Shown: positions 34,719-43,823, counted from the stretch's first letter. The stretch is DNA of 64,000 bases from Flavobacterium sediminilitoris (GCF_023008245.1 NZ_CP090145.1:620001-684000), one strand, 5' to 3'. Made by a program: numbers and translations. The notes: a model not told the origin generated them from the letters alone.

Positions 34719-34899
34719 ACCCGTTGGGTGTAATTAATTTTTGATGATTTTTTTTGTCAGTTCGAGTGTTTTTCGATAGAAAATCGTATCGAGAACAAGA
34801 AAAATTTCATTAAAAACGGTTCTCGATACATTTTTTGTTCCGTTTTACTGCACAAAAAACACTCGAATTGACGTTTTTAATAATTGCACCCAACGGGTT
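34718..34899. repeat. Nested inverted-repeat element after the secreted protein gene
   Basis: Outer arms AACCCGTTGGGTG (34718-34730) and CACCCAACGGGTT (34887-34899) enclose inner arms of the dispersed repeat type: CAGTTCGAGTGTTTTTCGAT near 34755 and AAACACTCGAATTGACG ending near 34873, with GTATCGAGAAC / GTTCTCGATAC further in. The left arm overlaps the stop codon of the gene at 31188. Looks like one intact copy of a composite non-coding element about 182 bases long. Confidence 0.8.
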
Positions 34900-34921
34900 A
34901 AAAACTAAATAAAAGCCAAAT

Positions 34922-34963
34922 ATAAAAGAGTCGGACTATATAGTATAGGTCCGACTCTTTTAT
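34922..34963. terminator. Bidirectional intrinsic terminator
   Basis: Stem ATAAAAGAGTCGGAC / GTCCGACTCTTTTAT with A/T runs on both sides, between the secreted protein gene (plus) and the XRE regulator (minus). Confidence 0.85.
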
Positions 34964-35054
34964 ATTTTAAAACCAATGTGATACAATCTTTAAAGTAGCG
35001 TACAATGAAAAAGGAGAAACACTAAAACAGGTTAAAACATTTAAATTGATAGTG

Positions 35055-35582
35055 CTATAAAACACGCTGCAAAGCCTCTTTCAAATATTTTTCATAATCT
35101 TCTAAAGTTCTCTTTTTCAACTTATACTTTTCTTGTAATTGGTATCCATTTTGTCCCATTTCTTTAATAGCTTCTACCTCCATTAATTTTAAATGAGCAT
35201 CAATTAAAGAGTCTTTATCATTCATTTTTTTCAAATAAGCAACAAACTTTAACTTAGCAATATTATCCTCATATTTCTTTTCAACTCGACTTATTTTCTT
35301 TTCTAAAATTAATTGCCTATGCTTATTTATAAGGATTTCTCCTTCTAAATATCGCTTCATTTTTTTATTTTCTTCTTTTAAATAAGCTGCTGTTTCTATA
35401 GAACTGTTCTTCACCTTTCGTACAAAAATTACCATATCTGCTAACTTCAAAAGAACATCACTAGGCAAATCTCGTCTGCCTGTTTCATACATAGCCAATT
35501 GAGTTTTACTTACTTTTAATACTATAGCTAAATCTGATTGTGAAACACCTAGTTCTTCTCTTATTGTTCCTTTCTTATCCAT
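35055..35582 (-). CDS. XRE-family HTH regulator with coiled-coil C-terminus
   Basis: 175 residues from the ATG at 35582; an upstream in-frame TTG at 35621 lies inside the operator array and is unlikely. The XRE/Cro helix-turn-helix spans residues about 5-58 (EELGVSQSDLAIVLKVSKTQLAMYETGRRDLP). The rest is helical and charged (about 75-175), probably for oligomerisation. Three inverted repeats lie directly in front of it, so self-regulation is likely. Target genes are unknown. Confidence 0.8.
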   Translation of the reverse strand: MDKKGTIREELGVSQSDLAIVLKVSKTQLAMYETGRRDLPSDVLLKLADMVIFVRKVKNSSIETAAYLKEENKKMKRYLEGEILINKHRQLILEKKISRVEKKYEDNIAKLKFVAYLKKMNDKDSLIDAHLKLMEVEAIKEMGQNGYQLQEKYKLKKRTLEDYEKYLKEALQRVL

Positions 35583-35604
35583 TTTTTTTAACCAAATTAA
35601 TCTT

Positions 35605-35719
35605 GTGATTTTTTTTTTCAAAAGTAAAATAAAATCACGAAGTCTGTAATCTTTTTTTCAAAAAGAAAATTAAATTACAAGATTGGTAATTTTTTTTTCA
35701 AAATGAAAAAAAAAATCAC
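35605..35719 (-). promoter_or_regulatory. Array of three inverted repeats, operator-like
   Basis: Three similar dyads: 35605-35638 (GTGATTTT..AAAATCAC), 35646-35678 (GTAAT..ATTAC) and 35686-35719 (GTAATTTT..AAAATCAC). Starts are 41 and 40 bases apart, about four helical turns, so all three face the same side of DNA. Each has a central T-run then CAAAA. They sit 23-137 bases upstream of the XRE gene's ATG. Confidence 0.7.
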
Positions 35720-35767
35720 AACTCTAAATCTTTTATAAAAAAAGCTTATATAGTATGGTATAAGCAT

Positions 35768-35800
35768 AAAAAAAACCAGCAGTTACTGCTGGTTTTTTTT
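35768..35800 (-). terminator. Terminator of the rplU-rpmA operon
   Basis: Stem ACCAGCAG / CTGCTGGT with a 3-base loop and runs of A and T on both sides, 19 bases past the rpmA stop. Confidence 0.9.
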
Positions 35801-35818
35801 ATGTAATAATCTTAATTA

Positions 35819-36079
35819 CTAAGCTTCAAAAGGAGCTATAGAAACGTATGATTTATTATCTTTTTTCTTTTGAAATTGAACAACACCATCAACTTTAGCA
35901 TGTAAAGTATGATCTTTACCCATGTAAACGTTTTCACCTGGGTTGTGTTTAGAACCTCTTTGTCTAACAATGATGTTACCAGCAATTGCAGCTTGACCAC
36001 CATAAATCTTAACGCCTAAACGTTTCGATTCTGATTCTCTACCATTCTTAGAACTACCGACACCTTTCTTGTGAGCCAT
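35819..36079 (-). CDS. rpmA: 50S ribosomal protein L27
   Basis: 86 residues. [20 protein letters not shown], then [38 protein letters not shown]: textbook bL27, with the N-terminal tail that reaches the peptidyl transferase centre. Lies 33 bases after rplU in the usual order. Confidence 0.98.
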   Translation of the reverse strand: MAHKKGVGSSKNGRESESKRLGVKIYGGQAAIAGNIIVRQRGSKHNPGENVYMGKDHTLHAKVDGVVQFQKKKDNKSYVSIAPFEA

Positions 36080-36112
36080 GACGTTTTAAGTTTTAATTGT
36101 TAATATTAATAA

Positions 36113-36766
36113 TTAAACAGCTTTACCACCGTTTAATTCGTCTTGTAATTTTTGTAATTCATCCCAGTTACCATCAGCAGCTAATTGAGCTTGTTGCGCC
36201 CAAGTAGTTGGATCTAAATGAGAAAGTTTTGAAGTTGACGCGTCTAAAACTTCTTTTACAGATTCTGCACTAGCTTTAGCTAATTTAGCAAATGTATCAA
36301 TTCCAGCAGCAACTAAAGCCTCAGCAGCTTTAGGTCCTATTCCTTCAATCTTTTTTAAATCATCACCTTTTTTAGTAGCTTTTGCTTTTGGAGCTGCTTT
36401 CTCTGCTTTAGGAGCTGTTTCTTTTTTAGGAGCAGCCGTTTTCTTAGTTGCACCAGAAGCTACAATTCCTTCAATGATAATTTGAGTTAACGATTGTCTA
36501 TGACCGTTTTTCTTTTTGTATCCTTTTCTTCTTTTCTTTTTGAAAACGATTACTTTGTCACCTTTAAGGTGTCTTAAAACTTTCGCTTCTACTGAAGCTC
36601 CATCTATAGCTGGGGCGCCTAGAGTTACTGCACCATTATCGTCTAACAAAAGAACTTTGTCAAAAGAAACATTGTTTCCTTCTTCTTCTGGTAAACGGTG
36701 TACATAAACCTTTTGGTCTTTGCTTACTTTAAATTGTTGCCCTGCTATCTCTACGATTGCATACAT
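36113..36766 (-). CDS. rplU: 50S ribosomal protein L21 with C-terminal HhH extension
   Basis: 217 residues, about twice the usual bL21. Residues 1-103 are L21 (MYAIVEIAGQQFKVSKDQKVY ... FKKKRRKGYKKKNGHRQSLTQI). Then comes a Lys/Ala/Pro linker (about 110-135) and a helix-hairpin-helix domain (DDLKKIEGIGPKAAEALVAAGIDTFAKLAKAS, about 136-175) with a helical tail. Similar extensions are seen in flavobacterial L21 proteins. The added domain could touch rRNA or DNA; its job is unknown to me. Confidence 0.96.
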   Translation of the reverse strand: MYAIVEIAGQQFKVSKDQKVYVHRLPEEEGNNVSFDKVLLLDDNGAVTLGAPAIDGASVEAKVLRHLKGDKVIVFKKKRRKGYKKKNGHRQSLTQIIIEGIVASGATKKTAAPKKETAPKAEKAAPKAKATKKGDDLKKIEGIGPKAAEALVAAGIDTFAKLAKASAESVKEVLDASTSKLSHLDPTTWAQQAQLAADGNWDELQKLQDELNGGKAV

Positions 36767-36799
36767 ACGAATATGAATTTAGTTAATTTTTCAAGTGTG

Positions 36800-36829
36800 C
36801 AAATATACAACAATTTATCAATCAAGCAA
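36800..36829 (-). promoter_or_regulatory. Promoter of rplU-rpmA
   Basis: On the minus strand TTG (36827-36829) then TATATTTG (36800-36807), a good TTG / TAnnTTTG pair with 19 bases between, ending 34 bases before the rplU ATG. Confidence 0.65.
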
Positions 36830-36965
36830 CAAGTGTCTTTAAAAATTATCCTTAAAGTTTTAATAAATACTGTTTCTTCAAAAAAAAGTACTTTAAATCT
36901 TCCATGAGGTGTAACAAAATTTAATAAATCACGACTTATGGAGAAAATAACTCAAATATTAACTT

Positions 36966-38291
36966 ATGAAAAAATCTTTAATGGCTTTAAGTACAGCACT
37001 TTTGTTAGGTGGAGCAACTTACGCCCAAAAAGTAACATTTGAAGAATATGATTTAGCAAACGGACTACATGTTGTGCTACATCAAGACAATTCAGCTCCT
37101 GTAGTAATCACATCTGTAATGTATCATGTGGGAGCAAAAGACGAACAACCTAATAGAACTGGTTTTGCTCACTTTTTTGAACACCTTTTATTTGAAGGTA
37201 CAAAAAATATAGAGCGTGGAGAATGGTTTAAATTAGTAACAGCTAATGGGGGTAACAACAATGCAAACACTACAGACGACAGAACGTATTACTATGAGGT
37301 TTTCCCTTCTAACAACTTAGAATTAGCTTTATGGATGGAATCGGAAAGATTAATGCATCCTGTAATTAACCAAATAGGAGTTGATACTCAAAACGAAGTT
37401 GTAAAAGAAGAAAAACGTTTAAGAGTAGACAATCAACCTTATGGTAGTATTTTTAAAGCAGTAAAACAAAACATGTTTAAAACACACCCATATAGATGGA
37501 CTACTATAGGTGAAATGGAACATTTAGATGCTGCTACTTTAGAAGAATTCCAAGCTTTTAATAAAAAATTCTACATTCCTAATAATGCTGTTTTAGTTGT
37601 TGCAGGACAATTTGAAACAGAAACAGCTAAAAAATGGATAGAGCAATATTTTGGCGCTATTAAAAAAGGACCAGCTATAGAACGTAAAACTTTTACAGAA
37701 GAACCTATAACTAAAGAATTTAGAACAACTTGGGAAGATCCAAACGTTCAACTTCCTATGGTTTTAGCAACTTATAGAACGCCATCTATGAAAACAAGAG
37801 ATGCTAGAGTTTTAGATATGATTTCTTCTTACTTATCAGATGGTAAAAGTTCTAAATTATACAAGAAAATTGTTGACGACAAAAAAATGGCACTACAAAT
37901 AGGAGCTTTTAACAATAGTCAAGAAGATTATGGTATGTATTTAATTTACGGAATACCAATGCAGGGCAAAACTTCTGATGATTTAATTAAAGAAATTGAC
38001 GAAGAAATTGTTAAGGTTCAAACAGAATTAATTTCTGAAAAAGATTTTCAAAAATTACAAAACAAATTTGAAAATCAATATGTAAACAGTAATGCTAGTG
38101 TAGAAGGAATTGCTAATAACTTAGCTACTTACTACTTATTATATGGTGATATTAATTTAATTAATACAGAGATTGACATTTATCGTTCTATTACAAGAGA
38201 AGAAATTAAAGAGGTAGCTAATAAATATTTAAATTCAAACCAAAGAATGATTTTAGATTATATTCCAGCTAAAGAAAAAACTCAAAACTAA
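36966..38291 (+). CDS. M16 zinc peptidase, active-type subunit
   Basis: 441 residues with a signal peptide (MKKSLMALSTALLLGGATYAQ). Insulinase/pitrilysin family with the inverted zinc motif HFFEH (HxxEH) at about residue 66-70 and the distal Glu in NEVVKEEKR. Periplasmic; forms a two-chain peptidase with the next gene, which lacks the zinc motif. The two genes are nearly adjacent (8 bases), as is usual in Bacteroidota. Confidence 0.93.
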   Translation: MKKSLMALSTALLLGGATYAQKVTFEEYDLANGLHVVLHQDNSAPVVITSVMYHVGAKDEQPNRTGFAHFFEHLLFEGTKNIERGEWFKLVTANGGNNNANTTDDRTYYYEVFPSNNLELALWMESERLMHPVINQIGVDTQNEVVKEEKRLRVDNQPYGSIFKAVKQNMFKTHPYRWTTIGEMEHLDAATLEEFQAFNKKFYIPNNAVLVVAGQFETETAKKWIEQYFGAIKKGPAIERKTFTEEPITKEFRTTWEDPNVQLPMVLATYRTPSMKTRDARVLDMISSYLSDGKSSKLYKKIVDDKKMALQIGAFNNSQEDYGMYLIYGIPMQGKTSDDLIKEIDEEIVKVQTELISEKDFQKLQNKFENQYVNSNASVEGIANNLATYYLLYGDINLINTEIDIYRSITREEIKEVANKYLNSNQRMILDYIPAKEKTQN

Positions 38292-38299
38292 AATTGAAC

Positions 38300-40354
38300 A
38301 TGAAAAAAATTGTATATATAGCCGCTAGTTTATTTTTAACAATAACAATGCAAGCACAAGATAGACCGCAACCTAAACCAGGACCAGCTCCTTCTATAAA
38401 CATAAACAAACCAGAAAGTTTTACACTTAAAAATGGTTTAAAAGTTTTAATTGTAGAAAATCATAAACTTCCTAGAGTTTCGTATACTTTAACAATGGAC
38501 AACCCTCCATATGCTGAAGGAAACAAAAAAGGAGTTTCAGATCTTTTAAGTGCTATGATAGGAAATGGAACAGAAACTGTTTCTAAGGATGCATTTAATG
38601 AAGAAATTGATTTCTTAGGTGCTAACATCAACTTTTGGTCTAGTGGAGCTTCTGCAAATGGTCTTTCAAGATATTCTAGCCGATTATTAGAATTAATGGC
38701 AGACGGAGCACTAAACCCTTTATTTGACGAAAAAGAGTTTGAAAAAGAAAAATCAAAACTTATCGAAGGGTTAAAAGCTGATGAAAAAAGCGTTACTGCA
38801 ATTGCAAAAAGAGTTGAAGACCTTCTTACTTATGGTAAAGATCACTATAATGGTGAATATGTAAGTGAAGAAACTTTAAAAAATGTAACATTGAAAGATG
38901 TTGAATTAAACTACAACACTTATTTTGTTCCTGGAAATGCATACTTAGTAATTGTAGGAGATGTAGATTACAAAAAAACCAAAAAAGAGGTTGAAAAACT
39001 TTTTGGTAAATGGAAAAAAGCTACTGCACCGCAACTTACTTATTCTAATCCTACAGATGTTCAATACAGCCAAATTAATTTTATAGACACTCCAAATGCT
39101 GTTCAATCTGAAATTGCAGTTGTGAATCTTTCAAAATTAAAAATGACTGATAAAGACTATTTTGCTGCTATCTTAGCTAACCAAATTCTTGGTGGTGGCG
39201 GAGAAGGTAGATTGTTCTTAAATTTACGTGAAGCTCACGGATGGACTTACGGATCTTACTCTTCTTTAGGTTCTGGAAAATATATCAATAAATTTCGTTC
39301 TGGAGCGGCTGTAAGAAATGCAGTTACTGACAGTGCTGTTGTTGAAATTTTCAACGAATTAAAAAGAATGAGAAATGATTTAGTTTCTGCGGAAGAATTA
39401 AAAAATGCAAAAGCTAAATATGTTGGAAATTTTGTAATGCAAATTGAAAAACCAGCTACTATTGCTCGTTATGCATTAAACAAAGAAACTCAAAATTTAC
39501 CTAATGATTTTTATGAGAACTACATTAAAAATATTAATGCAGTAACTGCTGAAGATATTAAAAATGTAGCTCAAAAATATTTCTTAGCTGATAACTCTAG
39601 AGTTGTAATTGTAGGAAAAGCTTCTGAAGTATTACCTTCATTAGAAGCAATGAGTAATAAAGAAAAATTACCTATTTTCTATTTTGACAAATTTGGAAAC
39701 AAAGCTGAAAAACCAGTTGTTAAAAAAGAAATTCCAGCAGGTGTAACCACTGAAACAGTATTAAAAAAATACATTGACGCTATAGGTGGAGAAAAAGCAT
39801 TGAAAAATGTTAAAACTTTAGCTAGTTTCTCTAATGGAACTATACAAGGACAAAATTTAGATTTAGTAGTAAAATCTAGCTCTTCTAAGAAAATGTCATT
39901 AGAAATGAAAGCTATGGGAATGACTGTAATGAAGCAAGTTGTTAACGACAAAGGAGCTTACATGGAAGCACAAGGTCAAAAACAAGAAATCACAGGTGAT
40001 GAATTAAAATCGTTACAAGAAACTGTTGATACATTTATTGAGCTTAGTTTATTAAACGATAAAGAAGCTACATTAGCAGGTATTGAAACAATCAACAATG
40101 AAGATGCTTACGCTATTAAAAAAGGAAAAGTTACTTATTATTATAATGTAAAATCTGGATACAAAGTAGGACAAGCTGTAGAATTAGAGCAAGGTGGTCA
40201 AAAAATGACTCAAGCTACTTACTACCAAGACTACAAAGATGTAAAAGGAATTAAATTTCCATACAAAACAACTATAAATATGGGAGTTGACATTGAATTA
40301 ACTACTTCTGAGGTAAAAATCAACGAAGGTGTTACTGATGCTGATTTTCAATAA
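38300..40354 (+). CDS. M16 peptidase-like partner subunit
   Basis: 684 residues from the ATG at 38300 (a TTG two codons earlier is in frame but the signal peptide MKKIVYIAASLFLTITMQAQ begins at 38300). M16 fold over residues about 35-460, but the HxxEH position reads GVSDLLSAMIGNG, so no zinc is held and the subunit is non-catalytic. An extra C-terminal domain of about 200 residues (YIDAIGGEKALKNVKTLAS ...) resembles outer-membrane-lipoprotein-sorting-like folds. Paired with the active chain upstream. Confidence 0.92.
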   Translation: MKKIVYIAASLFLTITMQAQDRPQPKPGPAPSININKPESFTLKNGLKVLIVENHKLPRVSYTLTMDNPPYAEGNKKGVSDLLSAMIGNGTETVSKDAFNEEIDFLGANINFWSSGASANGLSRYSSRLLELMADGALNPLFDEKEFEKEKSKLIEGLKADEKSVTAIAKRVEDLLTYGKDHYNGEYVSEETLKNVTLKDVELNYNTYFVPGNAYLVIVGDVDYKKTKKEVEKLFGKWKKATAPQLTYSNPTDVQYSQINFIDTPNAVQSEIAVVNLSKLKMTDKDYFAAILANQILGGGGEGRLFLNLREAHGWTYGSYSSLGSGKYINKFRSGAAVRNAVTDSAVVEIFNELKRMRNDLVSAEELKNAKAKYVGNFVMQIEKPATIARYALNKETQNLPNDFYENYIKNINAVTAEDIKNVAQKYFLADNSRVVIVGKASEVLPSLEAMSNKEKLPIFYFDKFGNKAEKPVVKKEIPAGVTTETVLKKYIDAIGGEKALKNVKTLASFSNGTIQGQNLDLVVKSSSSKKMSLEMKAMGMTVMKQVVNDKGAYMEAQGQKQEITGDELKSLQETVDTFIELSLLNDKEATLAGIETINNEDAYAIKKGKVTYYYNVKSGYKVGQAVELEQGGQKMTQATYYQDYKDVKGIKFPYKTTINMGVDIELTTSEVKINEGVTDADFQ

Positions 40355-40376
40355 TTAGTGATATAAAATCAAAAGT

Positions 40377-40406
40377 AAAAAGCTCTCATAACTGAGAGCT
40401 TTTTTA
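40377..40406. terminator. Bidirectional intrinsic terminator
   Basis: AAAAAGCTCTCA / TGAGAGCTTTTTT with a TAAC loop, between the M16 gene and the convergent EamA gene. Confidence 0.9.
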
Positions 40407-41276
40407 TTGTTTTCTACTTGAAAAATAAACACCTAATAAAATCACAAAAGCACCTATTGCCTGAATTAGATTTAAACTTTCATTCATGAAAAAGTAACCT
40501 AACAAAATAGCCACAACAGGAATTATATAAGTTACAGAAGCTGCAAAAACAGGCGAAGACAATTGTATTAATTTAAAAAATAAAATATTAGACAATCCTG
40601 TTCCAATTATCCCAAGGATAGCAATATACCCTAAAGATGTTTGCACTTTTTCTTCACCAACAATTTCAAAAAAACCAGCAAAATAAAGCACTATTAATGC
40701 AGGGACAAACAAGATTACAAAATTTCCTGTACTAATTGTAAGTGGCTTTAAATCGGAAAGGTATTTCTTTATTAGGTTTACATTTATACCGTAAAACAAA
40801 GATGCTAATAAAATTAAAAAAGCATAATAATAATTTTCTGTTGTATTTTCTCCATCACTAAACAAAACCAACAACACACATCCTAAAAATCCTAAAATCA
40901 CACCAAACACCTGCCTTCTTTGTACTCCCATTCCAAAAAACAGAATCCCTACAATTAATGTACTTAAAGGTGTTAATGAATTTAATATAGAACTTACTGA
41001 TCCATCTATTTTAGATAAAGCTAATGCAAATAAATACACTGGTAAAAATGTTCCAAACAAAGCTGTTATAGCTATATATTTCCATTTATAGACTGGAATT
41101 TTTGGAATATACCTAAATCCAACAATGATTAAAAAAAGAGCCGCGAAGAGAATTCTTAAACTCCCCATTTGAATAGAATTTACCCCTTTTAAACCTAGTT
41201 GCATTAAAATAAAGGAACTTCCCCATACACAACCTAAAAATCCTAACAAATACCATTTAGTATTATTATTTTCCAT
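40404..41276 (-). CDS. EamA-family (DMT) transporter
   Basis: 290 residues, ten hydrophobic helices in two repeated EamA halves (about 5-135 and 150-290): GFLGCVWGSSFILMQLG starts the first, ILLASLFYGINVNLIKKYL the second. Inner-membrane drug/metabolite exporter type; substrate cannot be told. Confidence 0.9.
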   Translation of the reverse strand: MENNNTKWYLLGFLGCVWGSSFILMQLGLKGVNSIQMGSLRILFAALFLIIVGFRYIPKIPVYKWKYIAITALFGTFLPVYLFALALSKIDGSVSSILNSLTPLSTLIVGILFFGMGVQRRQVFGVILGFLGCVLLVLFSDGENTTENYYYAFLILLASLFYGINVNLIKKYLSDLKPLTISTGNFVILFVPALIVLYFAGFFEIVGEEKVQTSLGYIAILGIIGTGLSNILFFKLIQLSSPVFAASVTYIIPVVAILLGYFFMNESLNLIQAIGAFVILLGVYFSSRKQ

Positions 41277-41338
41277 ACGATAATTTATAAGACTCCAAAA
41301 TTCAGACTTTATTTTTACTTAACCTTTCTTTTTTTATA

Positions 41339-41346
41339 TAAATTTG
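41339..41346 (+). promoter_or_regulatory. Possible -7 element before HMA gene
   Basis: TAAATTTG, a match to TAnnTTTG, 37 bases before the ATG at 41384. No convincing TTG at -33. Confidence 0.4.
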
Positions 41347-41383
41347 TAATTAATTAATAGAATTTATTTATAAAAACAATATC

Positions 41384-41893
41384 ATGAAAAATTTAAAAAC
41401 AGCAGCATTAATTGCTTTAATATCTATAGCTTTTGTTAGTTGTAAGAAAGAAAACACTGAAACAACCGAAAACGAAACAACCCCTGAAACTTCAACAACT
41501 GAAATGGCTGCTAATTTAGAAACAGCTTCTTTTCATATTGAAGGAATGACTTGCGAAATAGGTTGCGCTAAATTAATTGAAGATAAATTATCTGGATTAA
41601 AAGGGGTTAGCAAAGCTAAAGTAGATTTTGAGAAGAAAACAGCTACTGTAACTTTTGAAAACGGAAAACAAACTCCTGAAACATTAGTTGAAACTGTTGA
41701 AGCAATTGCTGGCGGAGATCTTTACAAAGTTTCTGATGTAAAATCTTCTGGAAACAAAGCTTTTTTTAACGGAAAAGAAAAAGAAAAAAAGAAGAAAAAA
41801 GAAGGAAAAACTGAAACGAAAACTGAAACAAAAAAATCTTGTTGCAGTGGAAAATCTTCATGTGGTGAAAAGAAAGAAAGCGGAACTTTATAG
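41384..41893 (+). CDS. HMA-domain lipoprotein with Cys-rich tail
   Basis: 169 residues. Lipoprotein signal (LIALISIAFVSCKKEN), a Thr/Glu linker, a heavy-metal-associated domain at about 45-115 with GMTCEIGC in place of the usual GMTCxxC (three residues instead of two between the cysteines), then a Lys-rich stretch and a tail KKSCCSGKSSCGEKK. Probably binds copper or a similar metal in the cell envelope. The altered spacing and extra cysteines are unusual. Confidence 0.85.
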   Translation: MKNLKTAALIALISIAFVSCKKENTETTENETTPETSTTEMAANLETASFHIEGMTCEIGCAKLIEDKLSGLKGVSKAKVDFEKKTATVTFENGKQTPETLVETVEAIAGGDLYKVSDVKSSGNKAFFNGKEKEKKKKKEGKTETKTETKKSCCSGKSSCGEKKESGTL

Positions 41894-41914
41894 TAGTTTT
41901 TCTTTTTAAACAAC

Positions 41915-41951
41915 AAAAAAAGGGAATGTTTTAAAAACATTCCCTTTTTTT
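41915..41951. terminator. Bidirectional intrinsic terminator
   Basis: AGGGAATGTTTT / AAAACATTCCCT with A and T runs, between the HMA gene and gldD. Confidence 0.9.
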
Positions 41952-42498
41952 ATTTCCATTTTACTGTTTCCATTATTTTTCTAATATCGTTTTTGATATA
42001 ACTTGCTGCTGGCAATATTGAATCATAGTTTGGCTTGGCATAAAAATACAAACTTCCCACCATGAAATGCTTTGTACTATCTGTTAAGTAAAACTGAGCA
42101 TTTGTTGCTGCATTTCCACCCACTTCATAAAACATACCATACACTTTTTTTTCTTTATCTATAAAAGGCTGCTCCATAATATCATCGGCCTTTATAACAT
42201 GATCATACGTTAATTTTTGAGCGTCTCTTAACAAATCCTCAATATCACGATCTACTTTTTTGTACGTCAAATATACTGTTGCTTTCATTTTTGGATAATG
42301 CAATTCAAAAGAACAAGTATCTTTTTCTTTTAATTTCACAACATCATTTATCTCAAAAACATAAGGACAATCATTTGATAGCTCATAATATTTTGCTGTT
42401 GGATATTCTAATCGAAGTTGTCCTTTCGGTTTTGGTAAAATTTCATCTCCACAAGAAACTAAACACAACGCTAGTACTATAAAAAATATTTTTTGCAT
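41950..42498 (-). CDS. gldD: Gliding motility lipoprotein GldD
   Basis: 182 residues with a lipoprotein signal (FFIVLALCLVSCGDE) and the GldD pattern KPKGQLRLEYPTAKYY..CPYVFEIND. Needed for gliding and type IX secretion in flavobacteria, though its exact job is unclear. Nine bases after gldE, as in other flavobacteria. Confidence 0.93.
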   Translation of the reverse strand: MQKIFFIVLALCLVSCGDEILPKPKGQLRLEYPTAKYYELSNDCPYVFEINDVVKLKEKDTCSFELHYPKMKATVYLTYKKVDRDIEDLLRDAQKLTYDHVIKADDIMEQPFIDKEKKVYGMFYEVGGNAATNAQFYLTDSTKHFMVGSLYFYAKPNYDSILPAASYIKNDIRKIMETVKWK

Positions 42499-42507
42499 CT
42501 CTCTTTT

Positions 42508-43800
42508 TTAACTTAACGTAACTTTTATTTGTTTTATTCTTCTATTATCTAAACTTTCCACAGTAAAAACATAACTATCAAAAGATATCTTTTGATTTTT
42601 CTTAGGAAAATTACCCGATATTTCTAAGACAAACCCTGCTAACGTTTCCGCTTCTCCTTTCTTATCTTCAAAAAGAGAACCGTTAATATCTATAATTCTA
42701 TAAAAATCTTTTAAACTAATTTTTCCTTCAAAGAGGTAGTTTTTATCATCAATTTGAGAGTAAATAATATTTTCATCATCAAACTCATCACTTATATCTC
42801 CTACAATTTCTTCTAAAATATCCTCTAAAGAAACTAGTCCCGATGTTCCTCCATATTCATCAACTACAATAGCCAAGTGATTTTTCATCCCTTGAAATTC
42901 TTTAAGAAGATTGTCTAATTTTTTATTTTCAGGAATAAAGAAAGGCTTTCTAATAAGCTTTTGCCAATCAAAATCTTTTTCGTCTATATAAGGGATCAAA
43001 TCTTTAATAAACAACACACCTTCTATATGATCAATACTTTCATGATAAACAGGAATTCTCGAATAGCCTTTCTCTACAATTTTTGGCATGATCTCAGCGA
43101 AAGTTTCTTCTTTTTCTAGCGCAAAAATATCAATACGAGGACTCATTACTTGCCTCACTTCTGTGTTTCCAAAAGTAACAATTCCTTCTAATATTTTTTG
43201 CTCTTCTTGTGTAGTTTCAGACTGATTTGTCAATTCTAATGCTTGTGATAATTGATCTACAGAAAAACTTGTTTTTTGCACGCTAAACTTCTTTTCCACA
43301 TACAAAATAATATTGCGCATAGGAATTGTAACAGGCGCAAGAACTCTATCTAATATAGAAATAGGCAATGAAACCATTTTTGAAAATGCTACGTTATTAC
43401 GATTTGCATATATTTTAGGCAATACTTCTCCAAAAAGCAAAATAAGAAACGTAACCACCACTACCTCTACCACAAACCGAATAATTCCTGTTTTTATAGA
43501 GCTAAAAAGTGCTTCACTAATGGATGAAAACAAAATAACAATAGCAATATTTATAAAATTATTAGCCACTAAAATAGTAGCCAACAATTTTTTTGGTCGT
43601 TCTAATAATTTTGAAATTAAAGTACCTGTATTATAATCTTCAACTGATAAGTCATCAATATCTTTTTGCGACAATGAAAATAATGCAACCTCTGAACCCG
43701 AAATAAATGCAGAGCAGATAAGAAGTAAAAAAACGATTACTAAACTAATTAGCAATTCGAAATCTATTGTATTTATGTAACTGGAAGGATCTGGATCCAA
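42508..43800 (-). CDS. gldE: Gliding motility protein GldE (CNNM/CBS)
   Basis: 430 residues. N-terminal CNNM-type membrane domain (about 15-190), a CBS pair (about 205-330: VMSPRIDIFALEKEETFAEI..IPVYHESIDHIEGVLFIKDLI..VVDEYGGTSGLVSLEDILEEIVG) and a CorC/HlyC end domain. Resembles Mg/Co efflux proteins, but the gldD neighbour identifies it as GldE, which supports GldD function. Confidence 0.93.
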   Translation of the reverse strand: MDPDPSSYINTIDFELLISLVIVFLLLICSAFISGSEVALFSLSQKDIDDLSVEDYNTGTLISKLLERPKKLLATILVANNFINIAIVILFSSISEALFSSIKTGIIRFVVEVVVVTFLILLFGEVLPKIYANRNNVAFSKMVSLPISILDRVLAPVTIPMRNIILYVEKKFSVQKTSFSVDQLSQALELTNQSETTQEEQKILEGIVTFGNTEVRQVMSPRIDIFALEKEETFAEIMPKIVEKGYSRIPVYHESIDHIEGVLFIKDLIPYIDEKDFDWQKLIRKPFFIPENKKLDNLLKEFQGMKNHLAIVVDEYGGTSGLVSLEDILEEIVGDISDEFDDENIIYSQIDDKNYLFEGKISLKDFYRIIDINGSLFEDKKGEAETLAGFVLEISGNFPKKNQKISFDSYVFTVESLDNRRIKQIKVTLS

Positions 43801-43823
43801 TTTTATATGGTATTAGTTAAACA

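Noticed and set aside
35583..35621. TTG-started extension of the XRE regulator
   Set aside because: Would lie in the operator array; the ATG at 35582 fits the HTH family length.
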